Translations under genes and position numbers: made by a program
Assembly (NCBI GenBank): GCA_949752745.1
Contig: OX457029.1
Span: 13,022,039 to 13,086,038 of the forward strand
Direction: 5' to 3'
Length of the DNA: 64,000 nt
Origin: Protula sp. h YS-2021
Lineage: Eukaryota; Annelida; Polychaeta; Sabellida; Serpulidae
Notes under the pieces: model-generated
Seen by the model: the letters and a program-made list of their open reading frames with translations, nothing else
Database searches by the model: none
Told to the model about the DNA's origin: nothing
Shown: positions 1 to 11,853 of the stretch, piece after piece
How positions within the stretch are numbered: the stretch's first letter is position 1
Layout: each line of letters starts with the position of its first letter

Positions 1-1345
1 AAGAAATGATAGAAAAATAAAGAAGAAATATCGCAAAAACAGCTCATGCATGGAACATAAGAGAAACTGAAACGTGAAACTGTTGTTAAAACTTTAAACA
101 AATTTATAAAATAGCATACGAGTTGTTAAAAACCCGATTGCTCTTTGGTGCGAGAGAAATTTGACATTTTCATTTTTACCCGGTTATTTTTTATTCAAAA
201 CGCAAAATTGTTCGGCATTTTTATTGGGAACGCCAAAAATGTGATTTGGCTGAGAAGAAACTCTTCCAGAGCTCGCGACATTCGGGAAACAGCAAAACCG
301 GTCTAAATCTAAGCAATGTTTTCTCATTTACTCTTCCCCTCACTGACTCATCCAGTAATTCCTTCTGCTTTTTTTTCAGTAATAGTATTAGTGAGATATC
401 AGTCACAACATTTCTGAGTTTTAAAAAATGTGATTGCTCTAACACAAAGAAATCCGATATTTAACCGAAATCCCTCTATCATTGGTTTTACTTGTAGGCG
501 GGTTAGTTTGCAGTCATTTTTTTTCTGAACGACCAAAGTGTGATTTGGCTTATAAATGTACAAAGAGATGGCAGAAGTGAGAGAATCAAACATGAAAAAT
601 TATCTTAACTCCATTTCACCAAGTAGTTCTACAAAGTGTGCTGAAAAATATGCAGAAAAATTAAGCGCAAATGAAGGCGCATTACATTTGAAATGCGCAT
701 ACTGAGAAGTGCATGTGGTGAAAGAAAATGAGAATTTTGACGCTTTTCTCTTATCGTTTCTTGTTAATTTATCCCAATAAAGTTTCAGTCGAAACGGAAG
801 TGCAAATTCACTTATCAGTATGAATCCGCTTGCTGGTGCAAACATATCATACATGTGCATTATTGCACATAATTTCTTTCATTTACGCATATTATGTCCA
901 TAAATCCATAAAAAACAGTAATCAGTTTCATTTCATTGACCGGTATATATTAATAACACACTTGTTTCGATGAAAAAAGTAATGCACAACTTTCGTTTTC
1001 CTCATAAAAAATGCTCCAAAATATAGGCTGTCGCTGGCGGGAGTGTAAATTAGTAATTTCTTGCTACATATTCAGAATACATGTATTTTTACCACTAATC
1101 GATTATTTTCTAATGAGGCACAGATGTTGATGAAATCCAATCAATATACAGACAATACACAAAAGTATAGATATAGAATGCAAAAAAAAAGAACAAAAAC
1201 GCGTCACTCGGTGACCTTTATTCATATTCATTTATGTTGTTATTTGCATATTTTTTTCATTGATGCAGTTTTAAAATAATGATAACAAGCCATCGTGCAG
1301 AGGAAAGCCGCCACCTGGAACTGTAAATCCCAGGTGCCGGCCATT

Positions 1346-1372
1346 GTGACCTTGAAATTTGGTCAAGGTCAC
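1346..1372. promoter_or_regulatory. Inverted pair of TCAAGGTCA-type sites
   Basis: A perfect 10-bp inverted repeat, GTGACCTTGA at 1346-1355 and TCAAGGTCAC at 1363-1372, is separated by 7 bp. TCAAGGTCA is the extended half-site bound by ERR/SF-1-type nuclear receptors. The same pair is intact near 51956-51982 and eroded near 16170. It may be only part of a dispersed repeat, and binding is not shown by sequence. Confidence 0.35.
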
Positions 1373-1479
1373 AGCAAAAACAATTTCCACCTGTCCACCA
1401 CTACAGGTCATATATGAGTAACAGCCAACGATGGATTGACAGACCGACAAGGCCCATACAGTGTTGCTTTCCCGAAATC

Positions 1480-2205
1480 TATACAACGTCGGAAAACAGA
1501 AGTTGCTTCGACTTTAATTTGCAACCTTAAATCAACGTTGATTAGATGTCGGATAATCGATGCCGATCCCAGGTTGGACGTAGAAACTGTTTCGAGTTTT
1601 ATAAACGCACAAAAGCGCCGTCGATCTAACGTTTATCAAACGTCGCAATGTTTAGTGGATTCAGTTTCTGAAAGACAATGGCACTATTCCGTCTTGAGGT
1701 TTACTAAATAGATGAAATGCCTTTCTGAGTGGGTTGAAGGGCAATAATAGTTAAATAAAAAATAAAAATGTCATTTTTCGTGTTCAGTAAATGAAAGAAG
1801 AAAATTAAGAATGTAAGAAAGAATGTTTAAACACCATTTGGCTGAAACGATACATTTTTCACCAAAGGCTGGTGGATCGAATATTTGTGCAACTCTTAAA
1901 TTTTACGTCTGACGTCTATACAACGTCGATTTTTTGCCTTAACAAACGTTTATTTCCCGACTTCTGTTTGGCGTTCCACTAAAGACGTTGATTAGACGTC
2001 GAAGAAAGTTGCATTTTAGTAGCGACTAATAGCAACGTCTAGGCAACGTTGCTGATCCAACACCTATTCAACGTTATGTCAAAGCCATTGGCAAGACGTT
2101 GACCTGTCCCACCAAATTACAACCAGAGTTTAAGTGATGAATTAATCGGGACGATGTCATAACCTCAAATAGACGTTGGATCGACGTTGAATTATTTACT
2201 GGGCA
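1480..2205. repeat. ACGTC/AACGTTG-rich repeat stretch
   Basis: CpG-centred words such as AACGTTG, GACGTTG, ACGTCTA and GACGTCG recur every 20-40 bp. The right edge ends in ATTTACTGGG, the same end as the inverted-repeat elements at 54048-54677 and 25531-26705. The left half of that element is missing here because of the deletion at 1888/1889. No coding capacity is seen. Confidence 0.6.
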
Positions 2206-2605
2206 ATGTATAAAGGCATACGAGCGGCTGGTCTGCCTGAAACTGGTCCAGGATGAACTATTTTGAAATGAAGACTTCTTTTACATACGCAATAAACAAG
2301 CCAGCCCTGAGCAAATACAATACAAGCTATATTTATTTATTTATTTTTGGGCAGTAAATTGCGCCAGTTGTTGTATAATGACTTAACCATTTCGCAGATC
2401 AAGCCAGCCTTCTTAACTTCTTAAGAAGAATAAACAAACAAATGGGATAGCTAAAGGTTTCATTGATTTCCTTGACACGTCCGTGACTTTTATTCTGTGA
2501 CAACAGCCAAAACGGCCACCCCACTGTACACCTAACCCTAACACTCTCTGCTAGTTCCTCCCCGTAGTTTTAAGTCCCCCGTCACCGCGTAGCTATTGAA
2601 TTCTG

Positions 2606-2945
2606 GTTTGTCCGTCGGCCCGTCCGTCGAGCCGTCCGTCCCTTTGTCAACATATCAGACATGATGTCTTTTGTGCGATAGATCTCAGAAACTACTCAAG
2701 CGATTCCATTTAAACCTTGCATACTGAAAGAATATAGGTTGTGATTCTGCACCTGGGTTTAAGTTGTGCCGTCGAAATTCCAAATATTTTAGGCCATCAG
2801 CACCTGGATAGCATGTGTTTTGTTCAATAGATCCCAAAGACTACCCGAGGAATTCCATTTAAATCTTGTACAAGGAAAGAATATAGGGTGTAGTTGTGCA
2901 CCTGGGTGCAGATTTTGACGGCCGCCGAAAATGAAATCCAGGAAT
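2606..2945. repeat. GTCCGTC tract and two diverged ~140-bp tandem units
   Basis: A short run of GTCCGTC variants (2606-2648) is followed by two related units at about 2665-2810 and 2811-2945. Each has the order ATAGATCYCARARACTAC, GATTCCATTTAAA or AATTCCATTTAAA, an AAGAATATAGG word, and a CACCTGGGT word. The same arrangement is at about 55080-55415. No gene. Confidence 0.6.
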
Positions 2946-3039
2946 TGAGCACCTTTGGAGGACATAGTTTCACTGACATACTTGTTTATTCTGTTTTCAG
3001 TTCCGAGCTCCTGACACAGCCCAACTGTCCTTAGCCCCC

Positions 3040-3345
3040 TCCTCCATCACCCCCAGCCTCATTGACTATCAAAGCCAAACCTTCACCTCATTATTATTGT
3101 CCCAGATCAAGCCTCACACTAATCTCTTTGTCACACCTTCACCCCATTATTATTGTCCCAGGTCAAGCCTCACACTAATCTCTTTGTCACAACTCCATAT
3201 CACCTCAGCCTCATTGACACTACAACATCACCCCAACATCATTGTTACAGCCCCCTCACCCAAGCTCATTGTTATAGCCTCCTCATTTCAACATCATATC
3301 GCAACCCCCTTCTTCAATATGCCCCCTTTCCTTATTAAAAAATAA
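3040..3345. repeat. C/T-rich degenerate tandem repeat (CCTCATT...CACA words)
   Basis: The strand is nearly free of G and repeats words such as AGCCTCATT, TCACACTAATCTC and ATTATTGTCCCAG. It is the block A counterpart of the cleaner 60-bp minisatellite at 27122-27510. Open frames across it are a by-product of low complexity. Confidence 0.6.
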
Positions 3346-4906
3346 GAAGGGGTGAAGTATTACATACAATTCAGTTATACGGAAATATTACACTGAAAAA
3401 TTTGATCTGGGGTGCAATTCTCGCGTAGGCGTCGCTGATATGCCTCTGTATCCTATACACATGAGCACCTTAGTACTGAAAGCGAGTACTACTACGGCTC
3501 TGTGGTTGAATCTGACCCATTAACGCGTGGACCTTTTCTTTAAAAAACATTATTCACACATATTTCTTCACTCAAGACCACAGGTAGCAAAGCAAAAAAA
3601 AGTGATAAGTTTTTGGCTGAAATCATTAAGTATAAAAATTAAAGAAAAACGTGTGGGAAAATTCAAGGTATCCCTTTTAAACTGCTGGCAAATCGATTAT
3701 GCATAAATACGGTACTACTACCCACTATTCGGGTGAGGGGAGGGGCACAGTTAACTTGGTTTTGCAAATTCTTTTTTAAAAACATCGGATTCAAATATAC
3801 CACGCACTGTCATTTCGTAATTAGAAAAGATCGCTTATCGATTTATTAAGTTAATTTGAAAAAAATATATTTGAGACATTGTTCAACATCGGGAAACAAA
3901 AATAATTATATCATATCAAAAACATGAAAGCAAATGTTCATAAATAAATAAGCGCTCTAGTACAACTCAAAATAGTGTGAGGAACCGGTCTGTTTTAGGA
4001 ATCCATTTATCGGAAGCCTCCAGCGGCGATTAATCAATTCCAGAAATGAGACGCGAAGATACTACAAAATTCATTCGGTGCATAAAATATGTTCTATGGT
4101 GGTAGGATATACTATGCAAGTGCTTTCGGTGAGAGCATTGAAACAGCTGTTTTGAAAAGATTGCAAATAGTCGAAGCAGTATGTGTTGTTCAACCAACAG
4201 TAAAATTTGAAATACAAGTTGCGAAAGGCATTTCGATTTTTTTAATGTATTCGAAAAACGCTGCAGATTTCCACGTACTTATGATCGATTATACGTAGCT
4301 AGACGAGTCGATGTTTGTGAAGGACCGTCCTAACACTCTTTCCATACACTATATTATCTAAAATATCTCAAACGCTGAAAAAGTTATTTGCGTTTATGTT
4401 TTCTGAATTTCATCAAATATTTTGCTAATAGAGGTAACATTACCTTTGAAAGGCGAAAAGAAAATAATTCGGAGCATAATAAGCTTAGTTTCTACAATAT
4501 AAAATGTTTTCGTGCTGCAAGAGGTTATGCGAATCCATCTCCCATTTTCTCCTCCGGTAGAGAAGGTCATGGGTAATTACGTGTTAATTGAACTACATCC
4601 AATTTTATCCGTAAGGACACTCGAAGCATAGCATTTCTTGTTCATCCTATTTTTATTTTGCAAACTTTAGTTGAATATTGATAGGGTACTGCGTTTCAAT
4701 ATTATATATTCATGTATTATTTGGTTTCCTTTATAAGTTTCTGTGGTAACATATGTGCAGCGAAGGCGAGAATGATTAAAAGGTTTAACCTGCGAAAGCT
4801 TTCTGCTTCTCAGTAGCAAAATTTTGCTTTCATTTTTAGTAATAATATATTTATCATAATTAGAATTTTTCAAGTCAGGTCTGAGTAATTGTTTACCCAA
4901 CAGTGG

Positions 4907-5098
4907 CCGTATTCACAAAAGTTAACTGTACAGTTAACTGATTCCATTAGCAAGCACAACATCCGAAAGTAAATGAATAAGTTTAACATGATAAACAAAC
5001 CAAATCCACCTAAAATGGTTTGCGTGAGACAGGTGGGTCAATCGATTTTCACTTATAGGAGTACAGTTAACTGCGCAGTTAACTTTTGTAAATACGGG
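4907..5098. mobile_element. Small MITE-like element with double-palindrome ends
   Basis: About 192 bp bounded by inverted ends: the left end reads CCGTATTCACAAAAGTTAAC and the right end is its near-complement ending in TTTTGTAAATACGG. Each end also contains its own short palindrome, GTTAACTGTACAGTTAAC on the left and GTTAACTGCGCAGTTAAC on the right. Copies sit at the same place in the other block A copies (29167-29350, 57399-57590), so the insertion predates the duplications. It has no open frame. The superfamily is not identified. Confidence 0.6.
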
Positions 5099-5410
5099 GA
5101 CAGGGAATGAGAACAAGATCAATTTTCATGTCAGTCCGAAACACCGTTATGTGAGTCTCAGGCGGGTTACTTTTTTCAATACAATTTTAAATTGGAAACG
5201 GGCATTATCAAACATGTCTTGTTTATTGACCTCGACAATCCTTTTCTTTGCATAATAACCCTCTACACCTAGCCCCCCCCAACCCCACCAGCCCCCTCCC
5301 TCCCCGCTCCCAAATGTATGCTCACCTTGATGACTGATGACACCAGGGCCCGTATTTTTTCACTATATAAAGACTTTTTCTAAATTTCAAAAATTGCTTT
5401 GTTGTGTAAA

Positions 5411-5443
5411 CAGGGAGTTGACAGGGAGTTGACAGGGAGTTGA
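5411..5443. repeat. Three tandem copies of an 11-mer (CAGGGAGTTGA)
   Basis: Three exact copies of CAGGGAGTTGA at 5411, 5422 and 5433. The twin at about 57900-57960 has one copy plus about 50 bp of other sequence here. This is a small rearrangement specific to copy 1. Confidence 0.85.
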
Positions 5444-5689
5444 CAAATATTTGATTCCATAACCATGGTATAAAAGTTTATGAGTAAATCGGGCTGGTGT
5501 ACCAATGACGTCATAATCCTCTGTTTACAATTCATGCTGATTGGAATGTGAAACAGTTGATAACTCAGTTAAAACAACAAACACGGAAACAAGGCAATAA
5601 CCTGCGGGGATTTTGCCAGTTGGGCATTACCTGCAGGGACTTTACCAAAGGGGGGCTTTACCCGACCTAGGAATTTACCCGCGGTATTA

Positions 5690-6550
5690 CATTACCGGGG
5701 TAAACGGTAATCTGCCACCCGGTAATCTGCCCTCCCCAGTAATCTGCCCCCATTCAATTTGCGATATTAGGTAAACTGCCCCTTTCTCACCAGACATTTC
5801 CAATGTATGTTTCTATATTATATTATTTTATATTGCACTAATTTTACTTCATGATGAAAACGTTATTTGGTGATTTCACACCAAAATTCAGAAAAACGCA
5901 CGACAATCAGGGCGCGCGTTTGGGAAACGCTGGTTGAAAAGAAACGTGCAAATCAAGGGCGCGCGTTCGCATTTTTTAAATTTATGAATTTTTTGTACAT
6001 TTTAAAGAGGCGTTAATTTTTGGCACTGTAGCCAGGGCGTTTATTCAAGAAGGCGTTTATTCGATTCAGGGCGTTTATTCAAAGAAAAAAATGCAAAAAA
6101 CGGAGGACGCGCGTTTTACACACTCCACCAACGAACCCTGCAGCGAAAATTCCTAGGTCTAACCAACATCTATTTGAGGTCGCGACGCCTGTCGGCCAAA
6201 ATACATCCTAACATAGAGGTTGCATTTGGTTGTTTGGCGTCGCGATCAAATGACAACGTCTATCAAACGTCTTTGAAGGTACGTTGAATAGACATCTGAA
6301 TATGGTTGCAAACGACGTAATTTTCCCCTACCTTTATGCGCCGTCAGTAAAAACCACCAAAAATCAACTGAACAGAAAAAAACAAAGAAACACGATTAAA
6401 TAATGGGCACATATACATAATCACCGCATGAGAAGGGGATGGGTGGGGGGGGGGGGGTTCGCAGATTACCTAGCATTGTAAATTTGAGGGAGCAGATCAC
6501 CGGGGTTCAGATGACCGGGGGCGGGGCGCATGACCGGGGGGGCAGATTAA
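5690..6550. mobile_element. Element-like segment with inverted GGTAATCTGCC arms
   Basis: Repeated GGTAATCTGCC words at 5701-5760 face repeated complementary words (GCAGATTACC, GGGGGCAGATTA) at 6470-6550, with CCGG-rich runs in both arms. Between them are three GGCGTTTATTC words (6036, 6052, 6070) and ACGTC-type repeats near 6160-6300. The same structure occurs at about 30160-38150, where a LINE is nested in it, and at 58200-59115. No protein is recognisable. Target duplications were not found, so the limits are approximate. Confidence 0.4.
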
Positions 6551-7161
6551 ATACATTCCAATACTGGGTATGCAGAAAAATGAAATCTTGAATAAGCTTA
6601 TAAAAATGAAATGTAGAACACTACTGAAACTTACTGGCTAATGAAATGGTATTCTCAATTGTGTTCTGTGCGGTTTGTGATTTTTTTAACAATCCTGGAT
6701 TATACTGGTGCAATCTAAAGGGCGTTCTATGTTTGCTGTTATGCAGTTTAAATGTAATTAAAGCATAATCCCTACATGTGTGATGGATTTCAGACCAAAA
6801 AGTAGAAGACTATGTTCGGTGACTATTTTTCAACTATGACCTCTAAAGGTTTAGACGAGTGCAACCTGTAGAGCGTCTCGGATAAACATCTGCGTCATTT
6901 TAATGTAATTTATATGCAATCCGAGTGCCCGATTTAGTCCAAATTAGCTCAAATTGAGTTCATTGATTATTTGATCGACCCCGGTCAATGACGGATTTTT
7001 GCCCATAGTCGGTCAATTTTCCCCAAAGTAGATAGCCCATTTCTTCCAAATACAGGACAAGCAATTCCATGAAATCAAGCATTCCTGAAAATGGAATACC
7101 TGACATCTACTGGAGGAAAACCAAAGTTTTCCTTGACGGTTCTCTATACGTGAGACTTCGC

Positions 7162-7325
<164 letters not shown>

Positions 7326-7993
7326 AGATGAAGAAGTAGACTCAAGCTCATAATAAAAGGAGCAAAAAGTACATTAGACACAATTAAGCGCAATGAAACA
7401 CCATTCATTGGTGTGAACAGCCATGTGAGCAGTATGCCAGAGAAGATAACATAAGATATGGTGTGTCAGTATCATATCTTTTGATTACATGGTTGTGTTG
7501 TGTATGAGGATAAATGATACTGAAAATTATACTGCAGTAATATTTACTGATATTAACGGCTGGTATGTACCTATTTTTATTAAAAGATGGTTTTGTCAAA
7601 TATTTTAGGTAAATTTCTTCAAATTCCTGTCAAATTTCAAAATAGTCAGATTGCAGCACTTTTTATGTTTCATGTTATGAAAAAGATACTTTTGTTGAAA
7701 AGGGGATTTTTCGGTCGCACATCGACATATGAAACATGTATTAAAATACCCTTCACTAAAATACCTATAATGCGCATTACTTAATCGGACAGGGGCAGTT
7801 TACATACTTTAAAGTAAGGTCTCACCCTTCCCCATCCGCCAGGTTTTCAATTTAAGAAAATACAACATCGTTTTTAATAGGGGAGACAGTAATTCTTTAC
7901 TTAATTTAAATTCCAAGCTTTCTCAATTAAGCTTTTTCAAGTATAAATTACTATGTTTACTTAGGTATCCGACAATCTGGAATGGAAAGTCGT

Positions 7994-9252
7994 ATGTGTA
8001 CTTACGGGAAATATGCATATGTACCTTTGCTGTTGCTTCCATTCCTGTGGATTCTGTATTCTTCACAATATAACGGACATGTTCTAATAGGTAAAAATCC
8101 AAATTTTAAGATATAGATGTGTCAGAGCGCGAAAAATTCGAATGCAATTTTGCAACTTAAAATTGCAACTTTTTAATTATTAACTGTTTAGTTTCTAGCA
8201 TACATATAGCTATATACAAGATTGCTATTAAACACCTATCAGTTTGGACATCTTCTGCAGGGTTTTCTTACAACAACTATAATGATGTCAGGCAAAGCAA
8301 CTCGTTGTCAAGAAATGCCACATCCAGATTGAGAGAAAAGAACGTAAGTAGTTCCATATCGGATAAATATCATAGCGAAACATTACCATTCTGCAGTCAT
8401 GATACACGCATGCATGCCATAGAAGCGCAATGCAAGGCAAGTGGATTAGACTCTTCCAAATTCAAGAAGCCAATTGTGTTATCAGACGAAGAGCATCAAG
8501 TCATGTATTGCGCCATAGCGAAAGTTGCAAGCTCTACTTGGAAAACCATTTTATCAACATCAACAATAAAAGGGCGTTATTTAGGAAAACCACCTTACTC
8601 CCATAGAGCGGACCTCCTGAAAGAACGCGGTATTGAGACTCTTCAATACGATCATTCCAAATTTTTCAACTACACCAAATTTATGGTGGTTCGAAATCCA
8701 TTCGATAGGCTAGTTTCTGCATATAGACAAAAAGTAACGCTGGAAAGCGAAAGTTATTTTCAAGTAATGCGTAGATATATTATCAACACTTTTGGTAATT
8801 CGGATAAAAGGAGAAAAGAATTAAACACGAGCGCCAATTTTCCCGAATTTCTTTCAATGGTATTATCAGGCAAACGCTACTCAAACGATGGTCACTGGAG
8901 CCGTTTCGTAGACAGGTGTTCGCCGTGTCATATTAACTATGACTACATACTGAGACTTGAAAGCATGGACACAGATGCGCAATACATTCTAAAGCTATTG
9001 AACAATTCTAACGCCTTAAAAAAGTTTTCTAGAAATCGTAAAAGAGGACGTCTATTAGATCCTGTGGAAAATCAAATCAAGAATATTACGGAAGGCAGAT
9101 ATTTGGATGAATTTCAGGAACTGGATCCTGATATAATTAAACAGCTTTATAATCATTATAGCTTAGATTTTGAAATATTTGGCTACAGTTTTGATTTTAA
9201 TCAAAGTGAGACATTATGTTCGCTAAATACACCAGAGGGATTATGCTGTTAA
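7994..9252 (+). CDS. HNK-1-type carbohydrate sulfotransferase, copy 1 (two exons)
   Basis: Predicted Golgi type II membrane enzyme moving sulfate from PAPS to a glycan. Exon 1 (7994-8090) encodes a short N-tail and a hydrophobic signal-anchor rich in Leu (about residues 9-22), ending at an AG|GTAAAA donor. Intron 8091-8191 ends in CTGTTTAG. Exon 2 (8192-9252) completes 385 codons, within the usual 350-415 of the CHST8-14 family. The 5'-PAPS loop is at residues 141-150 (IAKVASSTWK) and the 3'-phosphate motif at about 200-210 (RNPFDRLVSAY). Copy 3 has Pro where this copy has Ala in IPKVASS, and copies 2 and 4 have four extra residues (KGHD) after TLE that are absent here. The gene lies in block B and its stop codon falls in the 3' tandem repeat. 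Exact substrate is unknown; the splice model rests on sequence and on exon 1 conservation in copy 3. Confidence 0.8.
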
Positions 9253-9850
9253 TGTATGGAGTAACTGTTCCGAATACGTGCTGTTGATGTACTAAATCCT
9301 TGTTGTTAATGACATGTTTTGTTGTTACCATACCGGACTCTTATTGTGAATACATGAATTCCTGCCGTTTACTATCTAAGTCAGCCCTGCCAAGATACCA
9401 ATATCCATGTTACTAACAGAAGAATGTTTGTTGTTATTACATCGGATTCATGCTGAAAACATAGCAACTCCATGTGGTTAGGGTACCGAATCCATGCTCT
9501 TGATATGCCAATGGTGTTCTTTAACCTTTCATGCTGCTAATTTGTACTGGTGAAATAAGAATATCTGTTGTTTATATATTCAACCTGTATGTGGTAAATA
9601 TGACGAATCCATGCTCTTAATATGTCGAAACCTTTGTAAACTCTATGGTCTGCACTTTAAGCATTTGAATCTACTCTGTTAATACATATGCTTTTAGGTC
9701 ATTCTCTCGGACTGTCGAATCCATGCTCTTACTACACCAAGCCAATACTTTAAACATAACGAATTCATGTTGTTAATATACCGAATTCTTATTGTTAATA
9801 TACAAAACCGATGCTGTTAATATACGACTATGGGTTGTTGATATATAACA
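9240..9850 (+). repeat. Degenerate ~22-bp tandem repeat abutting the stop codon
   Basis: Variants of GAATCCATGCTGTTAATATA recur roughly every 20-25 bp for about 600 bp, beginning at the last codons of the sulfotransferase (the stop lies in TGCTGTTAATG). Clear later units are near 9500, 9610, 9720, 9770 and 9815. It probably forms part of the 3' UTR. The same array follows the other three copies. Confidence 0.65.
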
Positions 9851-11190
9851 ACTCTTTATCTGCAAACTCTTTATACAAATCCTGATTTCGTGTCCAACAG
9901 CGCCTTTGCCCGAACCATATTTTCTAACAAATTTAGCCATTTCGATGTTCAATGCTATATATTAGATAGAGGACCTGCCTTTATTTAAGTAAAATCTTTT
10001 GTGTACAAATTTGTCGCTTATTAGTCTGGTGCACAAAATATAAAAGAAGACTTATTCAATGTTTTCGTTTTAATTGTTCTTTCTTGTTTAATGGAATATG
10101 TGTTTGTTTACTGATAGGGAATCTGACATTTTTTATATAGATCATAGCTAAGTTCTACCAATATTATCATTTAAAGAGCGAAGTAATCTCACAGCTATAA
10201 TTTTACGCATAAACACATCCTAGCATTTTCTGTTCAGAATTTTTACAACATTTAAACTCACTTATTTTTGACTTCAAAGCATCTTCCCACATGATCACAA
10301 TACAGCAGAACATGTTTTATCTGATAACATTAGAATTTAAAAGTGCAAAAACACAATAACACCAACAGATACTATAGAGTAGTTTTGGAAAAAAAGTTAA
10401 ACGAGCTGGTCGTTTCAGGACAAACAATAATGGGGTTTCATCATATATCAAATATGACCCATTTTAAAACAGACCCATACATTTAAATATCACAGCAGTG
10501 AAAATATGATTAACACAAAGCAATTAACGCTGGGCACTAATCCCTTCCAACAAATTATTGTCGTCTACAGGAATTTCTCAGAAGATATTGAAATATTATT
10601 GGAATACATTTGGTTTAAATTTAAGATTGCAATGGACATTCTATCCAACCATTTTGATTATTTTGTCTTTATTTTGAGCCATAGGGCTGTTAATACATAG
10701 GGCTGTTTGAACAATTACCATGGTCTGGAAACTACACGTTTTTTCTTCAATGCGCCCATGATGCCGTGTGCGTAATGAAGTTTATGTCTAGTTTCTTACT
10801 GTCCAGAAACTTTGGTTTATTAGCGTGTGCAGCACACAAGTAAGTGCAACATTTTCTTTAGTTTGGGTGTGTCATGCATTCATTATGAATAGGCAGGGAG
10901 TTGGCTATGTCCAAATGGCGTAGGTGAACCGATTAATGTAAATACCAAGCCTTTCAATATTGTTTGTGATTTCAACTAGCATTTGCATAAGTTACAAAAA
11001 TTATAATAACTCGCAGATGTACTAAATGAAAAAGCGCCGGGATGGGTACACTGCTTGTTCCAGTACTACTCCTCATGTGGATTATTTAATCTTCACAGCG
11101 TAACAGACAACGCACTCTCTAACGGGTAAGACATTAAATTTAATATATATATATTATTTTATGTATATATATATATATTATTTTTTATTT

Positions 11191-11660
11191 AGGCATTATC
11201 AGGACCGAATGTCCTTTACAATAGGCATTATCGAGATCGGGAAGTTATCGATGGGGACCAAAAGCCGGTCCCGATAGTTTTATCTTTCGTGCTACATGTG
11301 ACATATTTGTTTAAAGCATTGAATGTTAATGTTGTTGTACAGAATTAACATTGGAATATCATTTCCAGTCCAATTTTTCGCCAGATTTTTGTTATATTTG
11401 ATACATTCTAAGTTTTATATATTGTAAAAAATTGGCATTAGCGAGACCGCTTTATAATTTCGATTTTACAAATAATATTATTTTTCCAAATATTTGTTAT
11501 TTTTTATTTTATGCATGATATTATATCTTTATCTATACTTTTTATCAAAAATTCCCAAAAAATTCAAATAGATGCAAAACAAAATTAAAAACATGCAAAA
11601 TATATTTGGGACCGCTAATGCCATATCTACAATATATATATGCCTGGTCCCCATAATTTC
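11191..11660. mobile_element. Non-autonomous element with repeated GGCATTATC/GACC ends
   Basis: The left end begins AGGCATTATCAGGACC and is followed by a second GGCATTATCGAGATCGGG. Towards the right end come GGCATTAGCGAGACCGC and then GGGACCGCTAATGCC, the inverse of the left end. An internal palindrome pairs GGGACC with GGTCCC (near 11254-11272). The element is flanked by TA-rich sequence and present at the same place in the other two complete B copies (about 43095-43577 and 61075-61535). It has no protein and its class is not identified. Confidence 0.45.
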
Positions 11661-11853
11661 TAAAGCAACCTTATATATAGATACATATATTCAGATACGA
11701 AATTCTGCAATGCTGTGATGTGATATTCATATCGTTCATCGTGTGGTGTGAAACATTCTCGTAGGATTGAGGGTATTACCCTTTTTTATCAATAAACAAT
11801 TCAAACTACTGTTTTTTTCGGATTCCTGTGATAGTCTCTTGTTGTAGATAACA

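Larger units (their letters stand above)
1..7161 (+). repeat. Duplicated block A, copy 1 (close twin of 50613-59727)
   Basis: Read directly against 50613-59727, this stretch matches almost base for base in the same orientation; position 1 pairs with 50613. The main difference is a gap at 1888/1889, where the twin carries about 1.87 kb more (52492-54360). Smaller differences are a 60-bp gap near 5878 and a tandem 11-mer at 5411. A third, more diverged copy covers about 26.7-38.7 kb, and the first 1.9 kb recur at about 15.0-18.2 kb. I see no protein gene in it. Short open frames such as 4089-4298 are conserved only because the block is duplicated. The block starts before the window. Confidence 0.9.

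Noticed and set aside
4089..4298. 69-codon frame identical at 56581-56790
   Set aside because: Identity is due to the recent block duplication; the older copy at about 28330 is interrupted.
9240..9850. A CRISPR-like repeat array
   Set aside because: The units are degenerate and contiguous without spacers, and the genome is eukaryotic.
10506..10700. 64-codon frame conserved in several block B copies (also 20793-21044 and 62020-62214)
   Set aside because: Conservation equals that of the surrounding non-coding block, the 44.2-kb copy is frameshifted, and no motif or splice context is seen.
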